Shown here piece by piece: positions 23,801 through 34,426 of a DNA stretch of 64,000 bases. The position numbers were made by a program, and so were the translations under genes. The stretch is from Acholoe squamosa (taxonomy: Eukaryota; Annelida; Polychaeta; Phyllodocida; Polynoidae): the NCBI GenBank assembly GCA_949317995.1, contig OX439046.1:62109355-62173354 (forward strand), written 5' to 3'. Positions within the stretch are counted from its first letter, which is position 1. Each line of letters starts with the position of its first letter. The notes beneath the pieces were generated by a model. It saw nothing but the letters and a program-made list of their open reading frames with translations, had not been told where the DNA came from and did no database searches.

Positions 23801-25575
23801 TCCTAGCGAAAGTTATATCGACTCACTCCTTGACTCTTGCTGAGAAGTCAAATATTCCATGGTCATAAAACCTATTTCCTGTTGAAGAGGTAGTGTCATC
23901 ATCCAGACGTCTAGTATCCTAGATTAGTATCTTATTCTAGTTGTAGCAAAAATCATGATGCATATTACAACTCTACTAAAATCTACTGCACCACTTTTTA
24001 ATTACTCTTGAAGGTGCGAAATGGTGCATTAACATAGTCAGCTTGACAGAGAGTAAACTTATTTATCCAGCCAGTAGCTTGAGTTGGTAACCCACCGGGA
24101 AGTGGGGAACAGTGTGTAAAGGGTCCACTGCTTGACCGATCTTGAAGGCTCAGCTCTACATCACACAATCTCTTTGTCCAGTCCAGCTGGAAAATTCTTT
24201 TAGACGGTCTTTCATACAAGAAAATGCACTACAGTTTGGTGCATCTAGGTATTGTCAATGTGTGAAGGTAACAATCCTCATTTATCACTTACACATTGGT
24301 AAATGTTTTTTCGTAAATGGCAATGAGGCTACAGGTTAGATCGGTTTCGAAAACTATCTCTTCAAGAGCAGGATGTGGAATGTAAAAGAAAGATAGTGAT
24401 CAAAGGTTCCTTGGTCTGTATCTCCATAAAGATAGTCTGACAGTCTCCATATTGTTTCAATATGTACAACGGTTTTAGGGTTTCAGGTCTTTTAGATTCT
24501 CTGGTGGCTGTGGTTTCACAATGGGCCAAGTCCATGGCAGTAGTAGTAGAATACCTGTAACCAAGCAGGAATTCTGTAGGGTGCCACTTCATCACACCAC
24601 ATAATGAGGTCAAAACCAAATATGCCTGTAAATGTTTAGATTCATGGGATATCTAGGGTGTTCAGCAACCATAGTATATCCAATACAATATAAAGTACAT
24701 GTCATTACTGATGGTGATACTGAAAATCTACGTTACTGGAAATGAGTTGAGGCTGGGTGCCATTATTCACCAGGAGTGATTGCTTAAATCTCCTGCTGGA
24801 CATGCCCGCAAACGTCTAATTATACACTGCATTATTTGCTTATGGCATACGCCATACAAAGATTTTAAGCGTATGTGTGGAGTAGTTTGCATGGGCATGA
24901 CACAGCTACATACAACAGTGAACTTTGGTCTCAATGCGATAGCGGTCCACATTTGAGTTGAGGTAGTTGATATCACAGCTAGTAGATCATGGTTCCAACA
25001 CAGAAAATGAAAATAATGTTCTCTCATGTCACTGTCCAAGAGGATTTATGCATTACTTCTCACATATCATATGGTCTCATCACATACTTGTTTGGGCAGT
25101 GGTATATCTTTTAATTCCTCAATGGGAAATGCAATCACCCTGTATTATGTTTGAAAATAACTTCCAAAGAATTATCACAGTTTAATAAGGATTTGCTGCC
25201 TTTAAAATTTCACACATCTTCATTGAATCCATATAGACACTGATGCTTGACCAGATTTTGTGTGTGATACCGGTAGTACATAATCATAAATATCTTCTGT
25301 TCTTTCATGCCTTTCCTATAAGCTGTCAATGTCTTGAAATTAAGATGCCAATGACACTGAAATTATGGGTAGGCCTATACAGATGCATGGGCTATTTTCC
25401 CCTCAGCTGTTCATTTGATATCTTATACCAAAGAGCTGCAGGTAGCACAAAAACGCTGTGTGTCTGAGTGAACACAGATCTTTAAAATCGAAATGATGGA
25501 GAAGGCTGTAATCAGGACTCTGAGAGTGCTTTCAGATATGATGCAATGATACCCATATTCCAGTAGAGCCAAACA
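20816..25575. other. Non-coding, nothing recognised
   Basis: Nearly 5 kb of AT-rich sequence with many frames of 60-90 codons on both strands. None has a recognisable domain, codon regularity or convincing paired splice sites. I found no transposon ends or RNA genes. Confidence 0.45.
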
Positions 25576-25580
25576 GAATT

Positions 25581-25723
25581 CAGTGGTGGATTTAGAGGGG
25601 GGCACGCCCCCTTTTTCCCTCTACTTAAGAGTTTACCTAACTCTTTTTACCCAAGAATTTAGCCAAAATTAAGGGCTAAATGAGGGGCGCACCCCCCTTT
25701 TCAAAGTCCTGGATCCGACCCTG
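25581..25723. mobile_element. G-rich MITE, CAGTGGCGGAT family, copy 2
   Basis: 143 bp starting CAGTGGTGGATTTAG and ending CTGGATCCGACCCTG. It is flanked by GAATT at 25,576-25,580 and GAATC at 25,724-25,728, a 5-bp duplication with one change. The interior has the same G-run and C-run layout as 2,244-2,378. Confidence 0.7.
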
Positions 25724-26247
25724 GAATCCTCATTGCTCAATTCAGCAGAGATGCCATTCAAAGACTAAGTTTTATTTAGGGAAGAACAGAGGAACACCTC
25801 AGTTCAACGGACGGAGTCAGCTTGGTGCCATTTACACAAACAGTAGATGAGCACAGGAGTCCTCTAAACTTTACCACTGTTCAGTGAAGAAATATCAGAA
25901 ACAATCTAGTTTCTTCCCTGTGTCCCTGTGAGAAAGCATGGGTAAGAATACTTGGGAGCGTAGTGCTCCAAGTTCTCTTCTATCAAAATTAAGGCCAGTT
26001 TTGTTAAGTAGGGACAAAAGCCCCTCACTATTCTCATTCAGTCCAGGAAGTTGTTCCTCAGTGCACAATCATCTCAGAGTTCCTCTATCGAATGGCTCTA
26101 TAAGTTGACGAGGGAATAGCAAAGGAATACTCAGATGTACATAGTATCATGCAATAGGGTCACAGAGAGAAGTATCCCAGAGCGGTTCCTTTCTCTAATG
26201 TCCTCTAGCAGATGAAAGCATTACATTTCCCTGTTCAAACATATTAA

Positions 26248-26460
26248 CTCTTTAAGGGCTACATAGGGTGTTTGGTAATCATGATGGGTGAATGCAGCCC
26301 TGGAAAGTAAGTCACCAGTGCTGCACTCATAATCCATGCTGACACACTACCAAAGGTATACAATGTAGCAATGCAGGACATCTTCTGAATAACACACCAC
26401 ATTGTTGCATCAATACACCACAGGACATAATCCCAGAGGGATCATGCTGCACATAGTGAG
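26248..26460. mobile_element. TTAA-flanked MITE candidate
   Basis: 213 bp between TTAA at 26,244-26,247 and TTAA at 26,461-26,464. The left end CTCTTTAAGGGC resembles the left end of the element at 17,408. The right end is diverged. Non-coding. Confidence 0.4.
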
Positions 26461-26464
26461 TTAA

Positions 26465-27023
26465 CATTGAATAAGGAATTGTCATTTCTACCAAAGAGGC
26501 TTGAGCATGTAAAAAGAATGAGCTGTGAAGCAAAGGTTGGAAGAAGAGGAATATTTTTAAAAGTTATGAAGATGTGGTTTCACTTCTTTTTGTACATGGT
26601 CTGATAGGATATAATACTTCAAGGAACATGTGAATAACATCAAGAGTAATGGGTAAATATCAGTATATGCTAGATGATGAATTAAAAAGACGTCGGCTGT
26701 GATTCCTCCATGACTGGTCCGGACTGGAGCTCATCGAATAAGAACATGTTTACGTCTCCCACAAGGTCTCGCACTGAAAAATACAAAAGTAATTTCAAAA
26801 GGATTAGAAGAGTAATCAACATCAACCTGATATTCATTTTCTGAGAATGATGAATAAAACAGTGAATTTATGAATAAGGAAGAATGTTCTGTCACACCCT
26901 GCACATAAGGCACAGTGCAGGATGCACCGTATACAAAAGGTATTAAGGTATGTGCCACATGAGAGTAGCTTTTATAGATTGTACATTATAAGAGTGTTGT
27001 GGTTTCTGATATGTTGGTCTGTG
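26465..27023. other. Non-coding flank of the retroelement
   Basis: No gene visible. The last four bases before the LTR at 27,024-27,027 are ACAT, the target duplication. Confidence 0.5.
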
Positions 27024-27027
27024 ACAT
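27024..27027. repeat. Target-site duplication, left copy (ACAT)
   Basis: ACAT directly precedes the left LTR and is repeated at 43,002-43,005 directly after the right LTR. Four bases is a usual size for Gypsy integrases. If the LTR ends are instead set at TG...CA, the duplication no longer matches, so the 1,351-bp boundaries are preferred. Confidence 0.75.
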
Positions 27028-27145
27028 TGTCATACTAGTGATTGGCATGATCAAGTTGTCATATGAGAAATATCATAAGACTAGTGGTATATAGTGTAAT
27101 TATCTCAAGGCTCTTATAAATAGTGTTATTTCCAGTTGTCACTGG

Positions 27146-27240
27146 TTTATTCAGCTTTAGGCAACATGTAAGAAATATCAATCATACAGTAGTTAGTATG
27201 TAGGTGATTTGTACATACAGTAAACATACAGTAATTTATA
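27146..27240 (-). promoter_or_regulatory. LTR TATA box and poly(A) signal, left copy
   Basis: On the minus strand TATAAA lies at 27,240-27,235 and AATAAA at 27,151-27,146, about 85 bases further on. This spacing would place the poly(A) signal in R and leave a short U5 of about 100 bp. In this LTR the poly(A) signal would end the element's transcript. Confidence 0.5.
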
Positions 27241-28038
27241 AAGTACAATGTTCAGTTCCACTCCACCTGTGAGGTATTAATAATACGGTGTCCAGCATAG
27301 TTCTAGGTGGGTTCCCACACCTAGCTCCTGACCTGCTGCTTAGAGGAATAATGTAATAATGGATAACTTTACCCTCTGGTGGAAGTCTTGAAGAAGATAG
27401 CCTCTGGCCACTAATGGTAGGAAACCAATGCCTGTCTAGCATAGTTTCACCATAGTGCAGTGGTATAGCAGGTAGCAGGAGATGACTGGAGATGTTACCT
27501 CTAGAGCGGTTCTTGGTGATGTGTCTTCCTGGAGGTGCAGACAGGCTATTTGTAGCAAATCTTGGAAAAGCACCTCCAGACTGACTGGAGCCAGCAGCAT
27601 CTGCCTAACTCTACAATTGTTTGAGGGGACTCTTTCAAGTGTCACAGGGGGACAAAGGACCCCCATGGACGCCGCTATGGCCCCCATTGTCTTGGTCGGT
27701 TCTGCATCTTCAAACCCTCATAACTCGGTCGTTTATGCTTGTATAACCGCCATTTTTGGGCATGCGCGGAGCTGAATGTGCCAAGATTATAATGCCCGCT
27801 GGATAGGCGCGTAACTCCCGCCGGTTTGTCTGTAGCTCACTCGGAGGTCGATTCAGTCTCCATGGCGTAACTTCCTTAATACTGGGAGTTCCGCCTTGAT
27901 CTTGGGCTCATTCTGACCGTCTAATTATGGGCTTTCCATAGATATTTTGATATTTGACCTAGGTCGCTCAGGAGCGACGCTAGAGCGACCGGAAGGTTAT
28001 GGCGTCGTGCTTATGTAACCCATTGTTCAGTCCTTAGA

Positions 28039-28088
28039 GTGCTCAGACACTCATGACGGCGTCAGCGGTGCTCAGGCACCCGTGACGG
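28039..28088. promoter_or_regulatory. Two TGACGG-containing repeats in U3
   Basis: GTGCTCAGACACTCATGACGG is followed by GGTGCTCAGGCACCCGTGACGG, two similar units of about 21-22 bp in the CpG-rich U3. The same pair lies at 42,662-42,711 in the other LTR. TGACG is the core of CREB/ATF sites, so an enhancer role is plausible but inferred. Confidence 0.4.
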
Positions 28089-28383
28089 CCGGTTGCATTC
28101 ACTTACAAGTTATTAATTTGTGCATTGAACCATGAGGTCGCACACTGAGACCCTCATTTTTATTATATTGTGCAGTGAACCATTAGGTCGGAGCCTTTGA
28201 TGTCAGAGAGAGTGTTTGTAACTGACCTGGCTGGTGTGCAGTGGGGCATGGACGCTCTTGTACAAAGTTTGAGCGCTCTTATAGCTCTTAGAACCAACCC
28301 ATGTATTAATTTCATAGATATCCTTTGATTAATACAACATATGTTACAATTTATGGAATAATAAAATGGTATATCATAGAATA

Positions 28384-28396
28384 CTCCCTCTCCCCC
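28384..28396 (-). promoter_or_regulatory. Polypurine tract
   Basis: The minus strand reads GGGGGAGAGGGAG five bases before the 3' LTR. This is the expected place and composition for the plus-strand DNA primer of reverse transcription. It confirms the orientation and the LTR edge. Confidence 0.85.
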
Positions 28397-28659
28397 GAAA
28401 GAATGCGAAACTCCGTCATTTCGCCGAGGGAATGTACAATTTATACTATTTTTACCTTATTTTGGAGTTATATACTGTTTTGTAAGAGGATTTGAAGTGA
28501 TGGGGAGTGCTTCAAATGCAATTTTTGTGGTAGAGCTTTGTCAGTATAAACAATTTTCTCCTGGGTATAAGTACATTTCCGAATTTCTATATCTTACCAT
28601 ACCTGAGCTTATTTGCTCATGTGACATCAATTTTGGGTACAATTTCCCATTTTTATGTA

Positions 28660-29150
28660 CAACATACAATTTGGCAAATAGTGTGCAATTTTGGCATTTA
28701 ATGTTCAATTTAGCGTGCAAATTGAACATAAATGACAATTTTAGTGTGCAAATTTACAATTTCGCGTGTAATTGCGTTCAATTGACAATTTCAGTATGCA
28801 AATATATAATTTTTGCGTACATTTGGCAATTTGAGTGTGCAAATATATAATTTTCGCGTATATTTGGCAATTTTAGTGTGCCAATATATAATTTCGCGTA
28901 CATTTGGCAATTTTTAGTGTGCAAATATATAATTTCGCGTGCATTTGGCAATTTTAGTATGCAAATATATAATTTCGCGTGCATTTGGCAATTTTAGTAT
29001 GCAAATATATAATTTTTGCATACATTTGGCAATTTTTGGGGTACAAATATATAATTTTTGCGTACATTTCACAGTTTTAGTATGCCAATGTATAATTTTG
29101 CGTTCAATTGATAGTTTCTGTATGTACATATATAATTTTGCGTACAGCTT
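28660..29150. repeat. AT-rich minisatellite inside the retroelement, unit about 40 bp
   Basis: About nine to ten imperfect units containing GCAAATATATAATTT, CGCGT.CATTTGGCAATTTT in tandem. It creates several chance frames rich in Tyr, Ile and Cys on both strands, which are not genes. It lies in the 3' non-coding part of the element. Confidence 0.9.
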
Positions 29151-29234
29151 GGATACACATAGAAATGTTGATTTTCTAAAAATCTGACTTCAGTGTATGA
29201 ATTGGGTACAGACATACAGTATAATGTGCAACAT

Positions 29235-29535
29235 ATAATTCAAATGTAAATTGGATACAACTTACAATCTAGTGTGCAAACATGCAATCTTTGTGTGCAA
29301 AATTGGGTACAAGTGTACAATCTGGTGTGCAAACATACAATTTTAGTGTGCAAATTGGGTACAAGCGTACAATCTGGTGTGTAAATATACAATTTTAGTG
29401 TGCAAAATGGGTACGAGCGTACAATCTGGTGTGCAAACATACAATTTTAGTGTGCAAATTGGGTACAAGCGTACAATCTGGTGTGCAAACATACAATTTT
29501 GTGTGCAAATTGGGTACAAACGTACAATCTAGATT
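29235..29535. repeat. Second minisatellite inside the retroelement, unit 52 bp
   Basis: About six units containing ACAATCTGGTGTGCAAACAT and GTGCAAATTGGGTACAAGCG. The TGTGCAAA word is shared with the neighbouring 40-bp array, so both may have grown from one ancestral sequence. Confidence 0.9.
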
Positions 29536-30258
29536 ACACTATTCAATTTATGGGATTTGAGACAAATTTTTCCGAGGGCCGGAAAAACAAAGTACTTCAT
29601 GTACAATAGGCTAGTTTGTTTCTGAGTTACTCATTGATTTTGCTATATGGGTGTATTAATTGGCAATTTCGGCAGTGGGCCGCTGCTTAATTGACTTTTC
29701 CCCTAGCCTTTTGAGTATGTGTCCCTGAAAGAGATTTATTTGGTGAGTATCTTAAGTAAACATGTTTTATGTCAACAATTTTCTCAACAATTTTTTTCTT
29801 TTTTTTTTTTTCATTCATTTTTTCCAACAATTTTCTTGGATACCTAAAGTGTGTTACTTCAAGTAAACCTTGGCATAGTATACAAGTGCTAGTGGGTACA
29901 AAAACTGTCTTAGTTATCTACCTGCATTCATGTATATTAATGTTAGATTTGTACAATTTTACAATTTGTAATTTGCAATTTCGCAATTTTGCGCGTATAT
30001 GTGCGCATTAATCATTGATTTTTGTGAGAATACCATAGATTTTCATATTATACATCAACAAGTGGCTGTGTATATAATTTTTTTTTTTTTTTTTTTCTAA
30101 TACTTTGATAATTTCATTGACAGTGGAGGTGTGTCAGGAGTGAGATGTGAGTCTCCTCCCTGGTGTGCTCATGCAGTGGTGGCACTTGAGGTGTTAGGTG
30201 CCAGATTTTGGCATGTGTCTGTGGCAGTGCCTAGCTTGGTGTCAGTGGACAGTTCAGG

Positions 30259-30828
30259 GTGGGGGGGGGGTGTGTGTGTGTCCATTTAAGGAGTGTGTGG
30301 CTGGTATTGGAGCATCAGTTCCTCTCTGGAAGTCACTGCTGTAGTACCATGGCCCACCTACAAGCTCTCTTTGCTCTGCCTGTCCCCCAGGTGATGGAGG
30401 TGGGGAGTCCAGCTAGGGCCCTGGTTGAGTCTAACCAGACCATCCATTATGGGTACATAGTGAGTAATTTCAAGGAGATCATTGAGCATGGTGATGTGAT
30501 GGTCTGTAATTACTCCTGCCATTATTTCCTGGGCTCAGCCTTGCGTCGGGGGGCCACTGTGGCCCTTCTGACTAGGGCCTTGGGCAATATGGGTTTCTGG
30601 CCCATGGATTATAACCTAGGGCCGCGGGAGCGAGTGCTATGGGATTATTTGTTGGCGGCATCCCTCCTCGATCTTGCGGCATCCGGGAATCCATCCACGG
30701 CTGCCGAGTATGGACTGGGGATGCTGGAGGCCCGGCTCGCTGAGTGGGAGCAGGATCACGGCCATATGTATGGCTCGGACTCGGCCCCGGACTCTCCCAT
30801 TGATGTTGAACCCGAGGATCTGTGGTAG
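30259..30828 (+). CDS. Antisense accessory frame of the retroelement, function unknown
   Basis: An open frame of 189 codons on the strand opposite to gag, pol and env, between env and the 3' LTR and convergent with env (188 bp between the two ends). The second Met at 30,349 sits in a strong start context (ACCATGG) and would give 159 residues starting MAHLQALFALP. That is the likelier start, since the first 30 residues come from G/T-rich simple sequence. The predicted protein has no signal peptide or long membrane segment. It has a helical C-terminal half (LLAASLLDLAA, GMLEARLAEWEQD) and an acidic tail ending DVEPEDLW. Its GC content is clearly higher than the AT-rich surroundings. A TATATAAT motif lies at about 30,070. 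I do not recognise the family. Antisense genes are known in some retroviruses (HBZ in HTLV-1) and some plant Gypsy elements; any similar role here is inference. Confidence 0.6.
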   Translation: MGGGCVCVHLRSVWLVLEHQFLSGSHCCSTMAHLQALFALPVPQVMEVGSPARALVESNQTIHYGYIVSNFKEIIEHGDVMVCNYSCHYFLGSALRRGATVALLTRALGNMGFWPMDYNLGPRERVLWDYLLAASLLDLAASGNPSTAAEYGLGMLEARLAEWEQDHGHMYGSDSAPDSPIDVEPEDLW

Positions 30829-31015
30829 GATCCCGACTGACTGAAACCTAGGGTGTAAAAACCCGCCATCCCAAAGGCCCTTTTCAGGGCCGGCAAATTG
30901 TCCGAAAAGTTCTGAATACTGTCTCTGATGTGTTGTCTCCTGGTGGTGGACTGGGGGCAGCCTAGGCTGTGGGCAGTCTAGGCTGTTTCCACAGTCACCG
31001 GGGAGGGCTGGTGGT

Positions 31016-33619
31016 TTAGAAAATTAGCAATAGTCTGCATGTTTGACCTTGCGGTCCCTCCTGTTGTTCGTCAATAATTATATCTGTTGTATTTTCCAGT
31101 GCTGTCATGGTCACCGGGCTGGTGCCACAATCATTCTGGAGAAGCATGGAGTAGTACAGTCCTTTGTTTTTAAGGGCTGGTATAGTGCTGAACCTAGTGC
31201 GCCAAGGTAGGTGTATCACCTGAGGGAGGTGATAAGCAAATTCTCCTCTCTGTGTTGTTATAACTGCTGGTCCATTCCAGGTAAATATAGCCTTAGGTAG
31301 TGGGAAGGTTTTAACCACTATATCCCTATAGGTAGGGGCAGCTGCTGATTTAATCTCATCAAATTCATGTGGTATTGGCCTCAAGGGTAGCGCGAAGTTT
31401 GAGTCTCCACAATATATTTTAAAATATATTGTGGGATTTGTGCGCTTGGCCACATTCTTCTTGCCACAGTGTGTCTGTGCAAATTTCTTAAGGTACTTCA
31501 TTATTCTGTAGGCTGAGTAGATGGTCAGGGTGAATAATATAGCAATTATCAGGGTGTGGGTTTCCTGAATTGTGAGGAAAGGGGTGTGGGTTTCCTCTGT
31601 AGGGGTTAGTTTGGTAGGATTCTTCTCTGGGAGCAATTTGTGTAGGGGCAGCTCGGTGACTAGTCTGAATGCTTTGGCTGTAGGCAGGTAGGCTACAGTT
31701 CCTCCTAGTCTGTATAATTTGAGTAGTATGTATACTATAAAAATGTGAGCTGATATCCCTAGGATGAGTGCTAAGCTTTGGAAGATTGGATGCTCTGTAA
31801 CTCGACGTAGGTATGATTCCTCGTAGCGCGTTTCCATTTCCTTATTAAGGTTGGAGGCATCTTTTAATACTGTTTTGGCAAAGGGCTCTAAATTTAGTTG
31901 AGTAATATCATCCATGATTGGATTTTCCTGTAGTTTTTCTAAGGTTCTAGAAAGGTTTACTACTGGGAAATTTGGAAGATTCTCTCTTTCATCTGGTTTG
32001 GTTTCAGAAATTTTGTTAAGTGCTGCCATGAATGGTAAATTAATTGTCTTGAGAATGTAATGAAATGATAAGGTTGAGTTACAGGGCAACCTTGTGTTTG
32101 GAAGAGAAAATTCTCCTACACTGATCGTGCACCCACAGGGTACACCAATGATTGAGTAGGACTGGGCCTTCCGAGTTTCAGACGTTTTACCATGGCAGTT
32201 GATAAAGTAATGGGGTTCATTAGTAGTGACCAGATACTCATCTTCAGAAATGGAAATAGCATGGGTGGTAGGTGCTTGCAGTGGTGAAACTGTAAACTTG
32301 CAATGTTCCTTAATCTGTTGAGCCTGGTTAGTAAAAATGGCTACAGGGCATGTAGGCCTGTGTTTATAGATTCTACCATTTACATCTCTGCATACCTTTA
32401 CTGTAGTACCTTCACATGCCTGCATATCTGCTGAGTCCAATTCGATGAATAATGATTCGTCGTAAGATACTGCTAGGAACTCAGTCGTGGTTTGTAGTTT
32501 GGTGACTCCTCTGGTGGGGGTCTCCTGTGTGTCTATAGGCATGGGTGATGTAATCATTTGGTACAGTTTGAAGGTTGAGGTGGTAGATTGTATTATAATG
32601 TCCAGATGAATATATATATGGTGAGCTGAGTAAGTGTATGAGGTCAGCTTCTGTGAATAATAGAAATCTAAGTCATTAATTGCGACTTGTGCTCCAGGGT
32701 GTGTAATCCTAAGTTTGTTATTAATGTCAACTAGGTATCTAGCGAGGTCTGAGGGTGGTACTATATCAGGGGTTAGGATTCCTGATGATAGCATCCTCAG
32801 GGCTGCATTTGTCCTTTGCAGTGATTGAACTGTATTCATTCTTGCTGCTATGATAATTAATGCATCATTTAATACTTGCATTTTCTCCCTTTGGGTTTTC
32901 TCGTGCCTTGAATATGAGTCAAGTGACCTGGACATGTTAGAGGCCCACAGGTTGACGGTGTCACCTATGGTGTTGATTGTGCTGTCCAGTACCTTCTTAT
33001 CTTGGATGTATGCTTTAACAAACTTATCTTGTCTGTCTGTGATCCTTTCAATGAGATTAGCTGCTTCCTGATCCTGTTTAGCAAATTTTCTTAGTATTTC
33101 ATCTATGTTCTTGAGCTGTCCCATTACTTGGTTTACATCTTCTACTGTGGCTAGCCCTAGCACACCGCGAAACAGGGGTGCTAGAAAACCCAGTATGGCC
33201 TCTCTTTTGGCTTTGTCCAATGTGTTTATGGGGTTGGATAAGAACAATTTGATGGAGGCTAGTGTTTCATTTATCTTCTTGTCTGCAATTTCCAGCAAGG
33301 TGTCTAGCTCCTTAGCTTGTTGGATAATTTGGCCAGAGGTATGATCTTGTAGAGTAGGAGTGGTCAACTGGAGTATTCTATCCCTTATGGATCCTTGGGT
33401 AATGGGTGCCCGAGGTATCTTGTAGGGAATAGCTAACAACAGTGTTGTGGTTGTATGTCCATTGACCAATGGTTGAGGGCTAGGTTTGAATACTACTCCT
33501 ATGTTTTGTCTCACCACAGGTGTATAACCTGCAGTAAGTGGTTCAATAGTATATAATAACAGCATAGTTAGCAGTATGGGTGAAACTCTCAGTGTCCCCA
33601 TGGTGCTTGTGTAAAGCAA
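31016..33619 (-). CDS. env: Envelope-like protein of the retroelement (F-type)
   Basis: 867 codons. A signal peptide occupies about residues 8-30 (ILLTMLLLYTIEPLTAG). A basic KAKRE at about 136-140 precedes a hydrophobic, Gly-rich stretch (AILGFLAPLFRGVLGLATVE). That matches the cleavage site and fusion peptide layout of baculovirus F and errantivirus Env proteins. A long heptad-rich segment follows, then a Cys-containing ectodomain and a membrane segment at about 612-638 (ILGISAHIFIVYILLKLYRL). The 229 residues after it include a second hydrophobic segment (LIIAILFTLTIY) and a further Cys-containing region, unlike the short tail usual for F proteins. It is probably expressed from a spliced RNA. 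The assignment rests on layout and motifs, not on an alignment. Confidence 0.85.
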   Translation of the reverse strand: MLYTSTMGTLRVSPILLTMLLLYTIEPLTAGYTPVVRQNIGVVFKPSPQPLVNGHTTTTLLLAIPYKIPRAPITQGSIRDRILQLTTPTLQDHTSGQIIQQAKELDTLLEIADKKINETLASIKLFLSNPINTLDKAKREAILGFLAPLFRGVLGLATVEDVNQVMGQLKNIDEILRKFAKQDQEAANLIERITDRQDKFVKAYIQDKKVLDSTINTIGDTVNLWASNMSRSLDSYSRHEKTQREKMQVLNDALIIIAARMNTVQSLQRTNAALRMLSSGILTPDIVPPSDLARYLVDINNKLRITHPGAQVAINDLDFYYSQKLTSYTYSAHHIYIHLDIIIQSTTSTFKLYQMITSPMPIDTQETPTRGVTKLQTTTEFLAVSYDESLFIELDSADMQACEGTTVKVCRDVNGRIYKHRPTCPVAIFTNQAQQIKEHCKFTVSPLQAPTTHAISISEDEYLVTTNEPHYFINCHGKTSETRKAQSYSIIGVPCGCTISVGEFSLPNTRLPCNSTLSFHYILKTINLPFMAALNKISETKPDERENLPNFPVVNLSRTLEKLQENPIMDDITQLNLEPFAKTVLKDASNLNKEMETRYEESYLRRVTEHPIFQSLALILGISAHIFIVYILLKLYRLGGTVAYLPTAKAFRLVTELPLHKLLPEKNPTKLTPTEETHTPFLTIQETHTLIIAILFTLTIYSAYRIMKYLKKFAQTHCGKKNVAKRTNPTIYFKIYCGDSNFALPLRPIPHEFDEIKSAAAPTYRDIVVKTFPLPKAIFTWNGPAVITTQRGEFAYHLPQVIHLPWRTRFSTIPALKNKGLYYSMLLQNDCGTSPVTMTALENTTDIIIDEQQEGPQGQTCRLLLIF

Positions 33620-34426
33620 GATGCTGTTTAAAGTCTTGTCAAATTTGTAGTGATTTGGTGCTGGTAAAGTCTAAGTGTATGGTGTAACATTTTAAATGAA
33701 GTGGTTCAAACTGTACCTTTGCAAGATTGAGCTGTCTTGGCAATATGTCCGGTGAGTCTATAGAGGTTGACCAGTAAATGGTAAGGTCAGGTTGAAGGTG
33801 AAGTAGGTGTGTTCTTTATCCTAGTGCAGTCTCTCCTAATGGAGAAGTGGGCTGGCTAATTCCCAAGTGGGGTCCTGTAGACTTGTGTTCCAGACTGCAG
33901 CTGGATGAAGACTGATGGTGGGCTATGGTCCACAGTGCTTCTTATGTAGCCTACCCTACCCACATCCATTGTGGGCCTGGTATTGTTTCTCTGGAGACCA
34001 TGCATAATCTCCAGTGTCTGCTAACTGTGGGATCTATTGTGTAGTCTGTGTACTGGTAATTAGCTCCTCCTGTCATCCAGGACAGCCATTCATAACCGTC
34101 TAGACAGTTGTCTGAGGGTAGCTTATAAGGTCAATTGATCTCTATAGACTGCTGTGTTGGCATAGCGCGCTCTTTCATGTGGGGATTAGGCTTTAGACAC
34201 TCCATTGTGTTACCCTTACTCTTCTTAGACTTCATGTCTGCTTTACTTGGGGGGTCCCAGTCTTTGACCCTTTTCAGAGGCAATAACCTACTGATATATT
34301 TACAAATTTGATTGGCTTTATATACATAGTAATTCATTATCAGTCACACATGTCTTATGTGTGGATGAAGAGAATTTGTAATACATTTTGAAAATCTTAT
34401 GTTCTTTTGGTATCTCAATCTTGTTT
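33620..34426 (-). other. Spacer between pol and env
   Basis: About 800 bp with no long frame. A 68-codon basic frame (34,131-34,337) has no recognisable domain. The acceptor for a spliced env RNA would be expected here or just before env. Confidence 0.5.

Larger units (their letters stand above)
27028..28378 (-). repeat. 3' LTR (left copy), 1,351 bp
   Basis: I found no difference from 41,651-43,001 on reading through both. On the minus strand it begins TATGATATACC and ends AGTATGACA. A long U3 includes a CpG-rich block (about 27,760-28,110). TATA and poly(A) motifs lie near the U3/R end. Confidence 0.97.

Noticed and set aside
27236-27775. Frames of 68, 83 and 97 codons that recur identically at 41,859-42,398
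   Set aside because: They lie within the two LTRs and repeat because the LTRs are alike; there is no sign of a coding role.
28660-29150. CRISPR-like regular array
   Set aside because: The units are contiguous tandem repeats without unique spacers, in an animal genome.
28541-29440. Several frames of 65-117 codons rich in Tyr, Cys and Ile
   Set aside because: They are translations of AT-rich minisatellite units inside the retroelement.
34131-34337. 68-codon basic frame between pol and env
   Set aside because: No recognisable domain; too short to support as a separate gene of the element.
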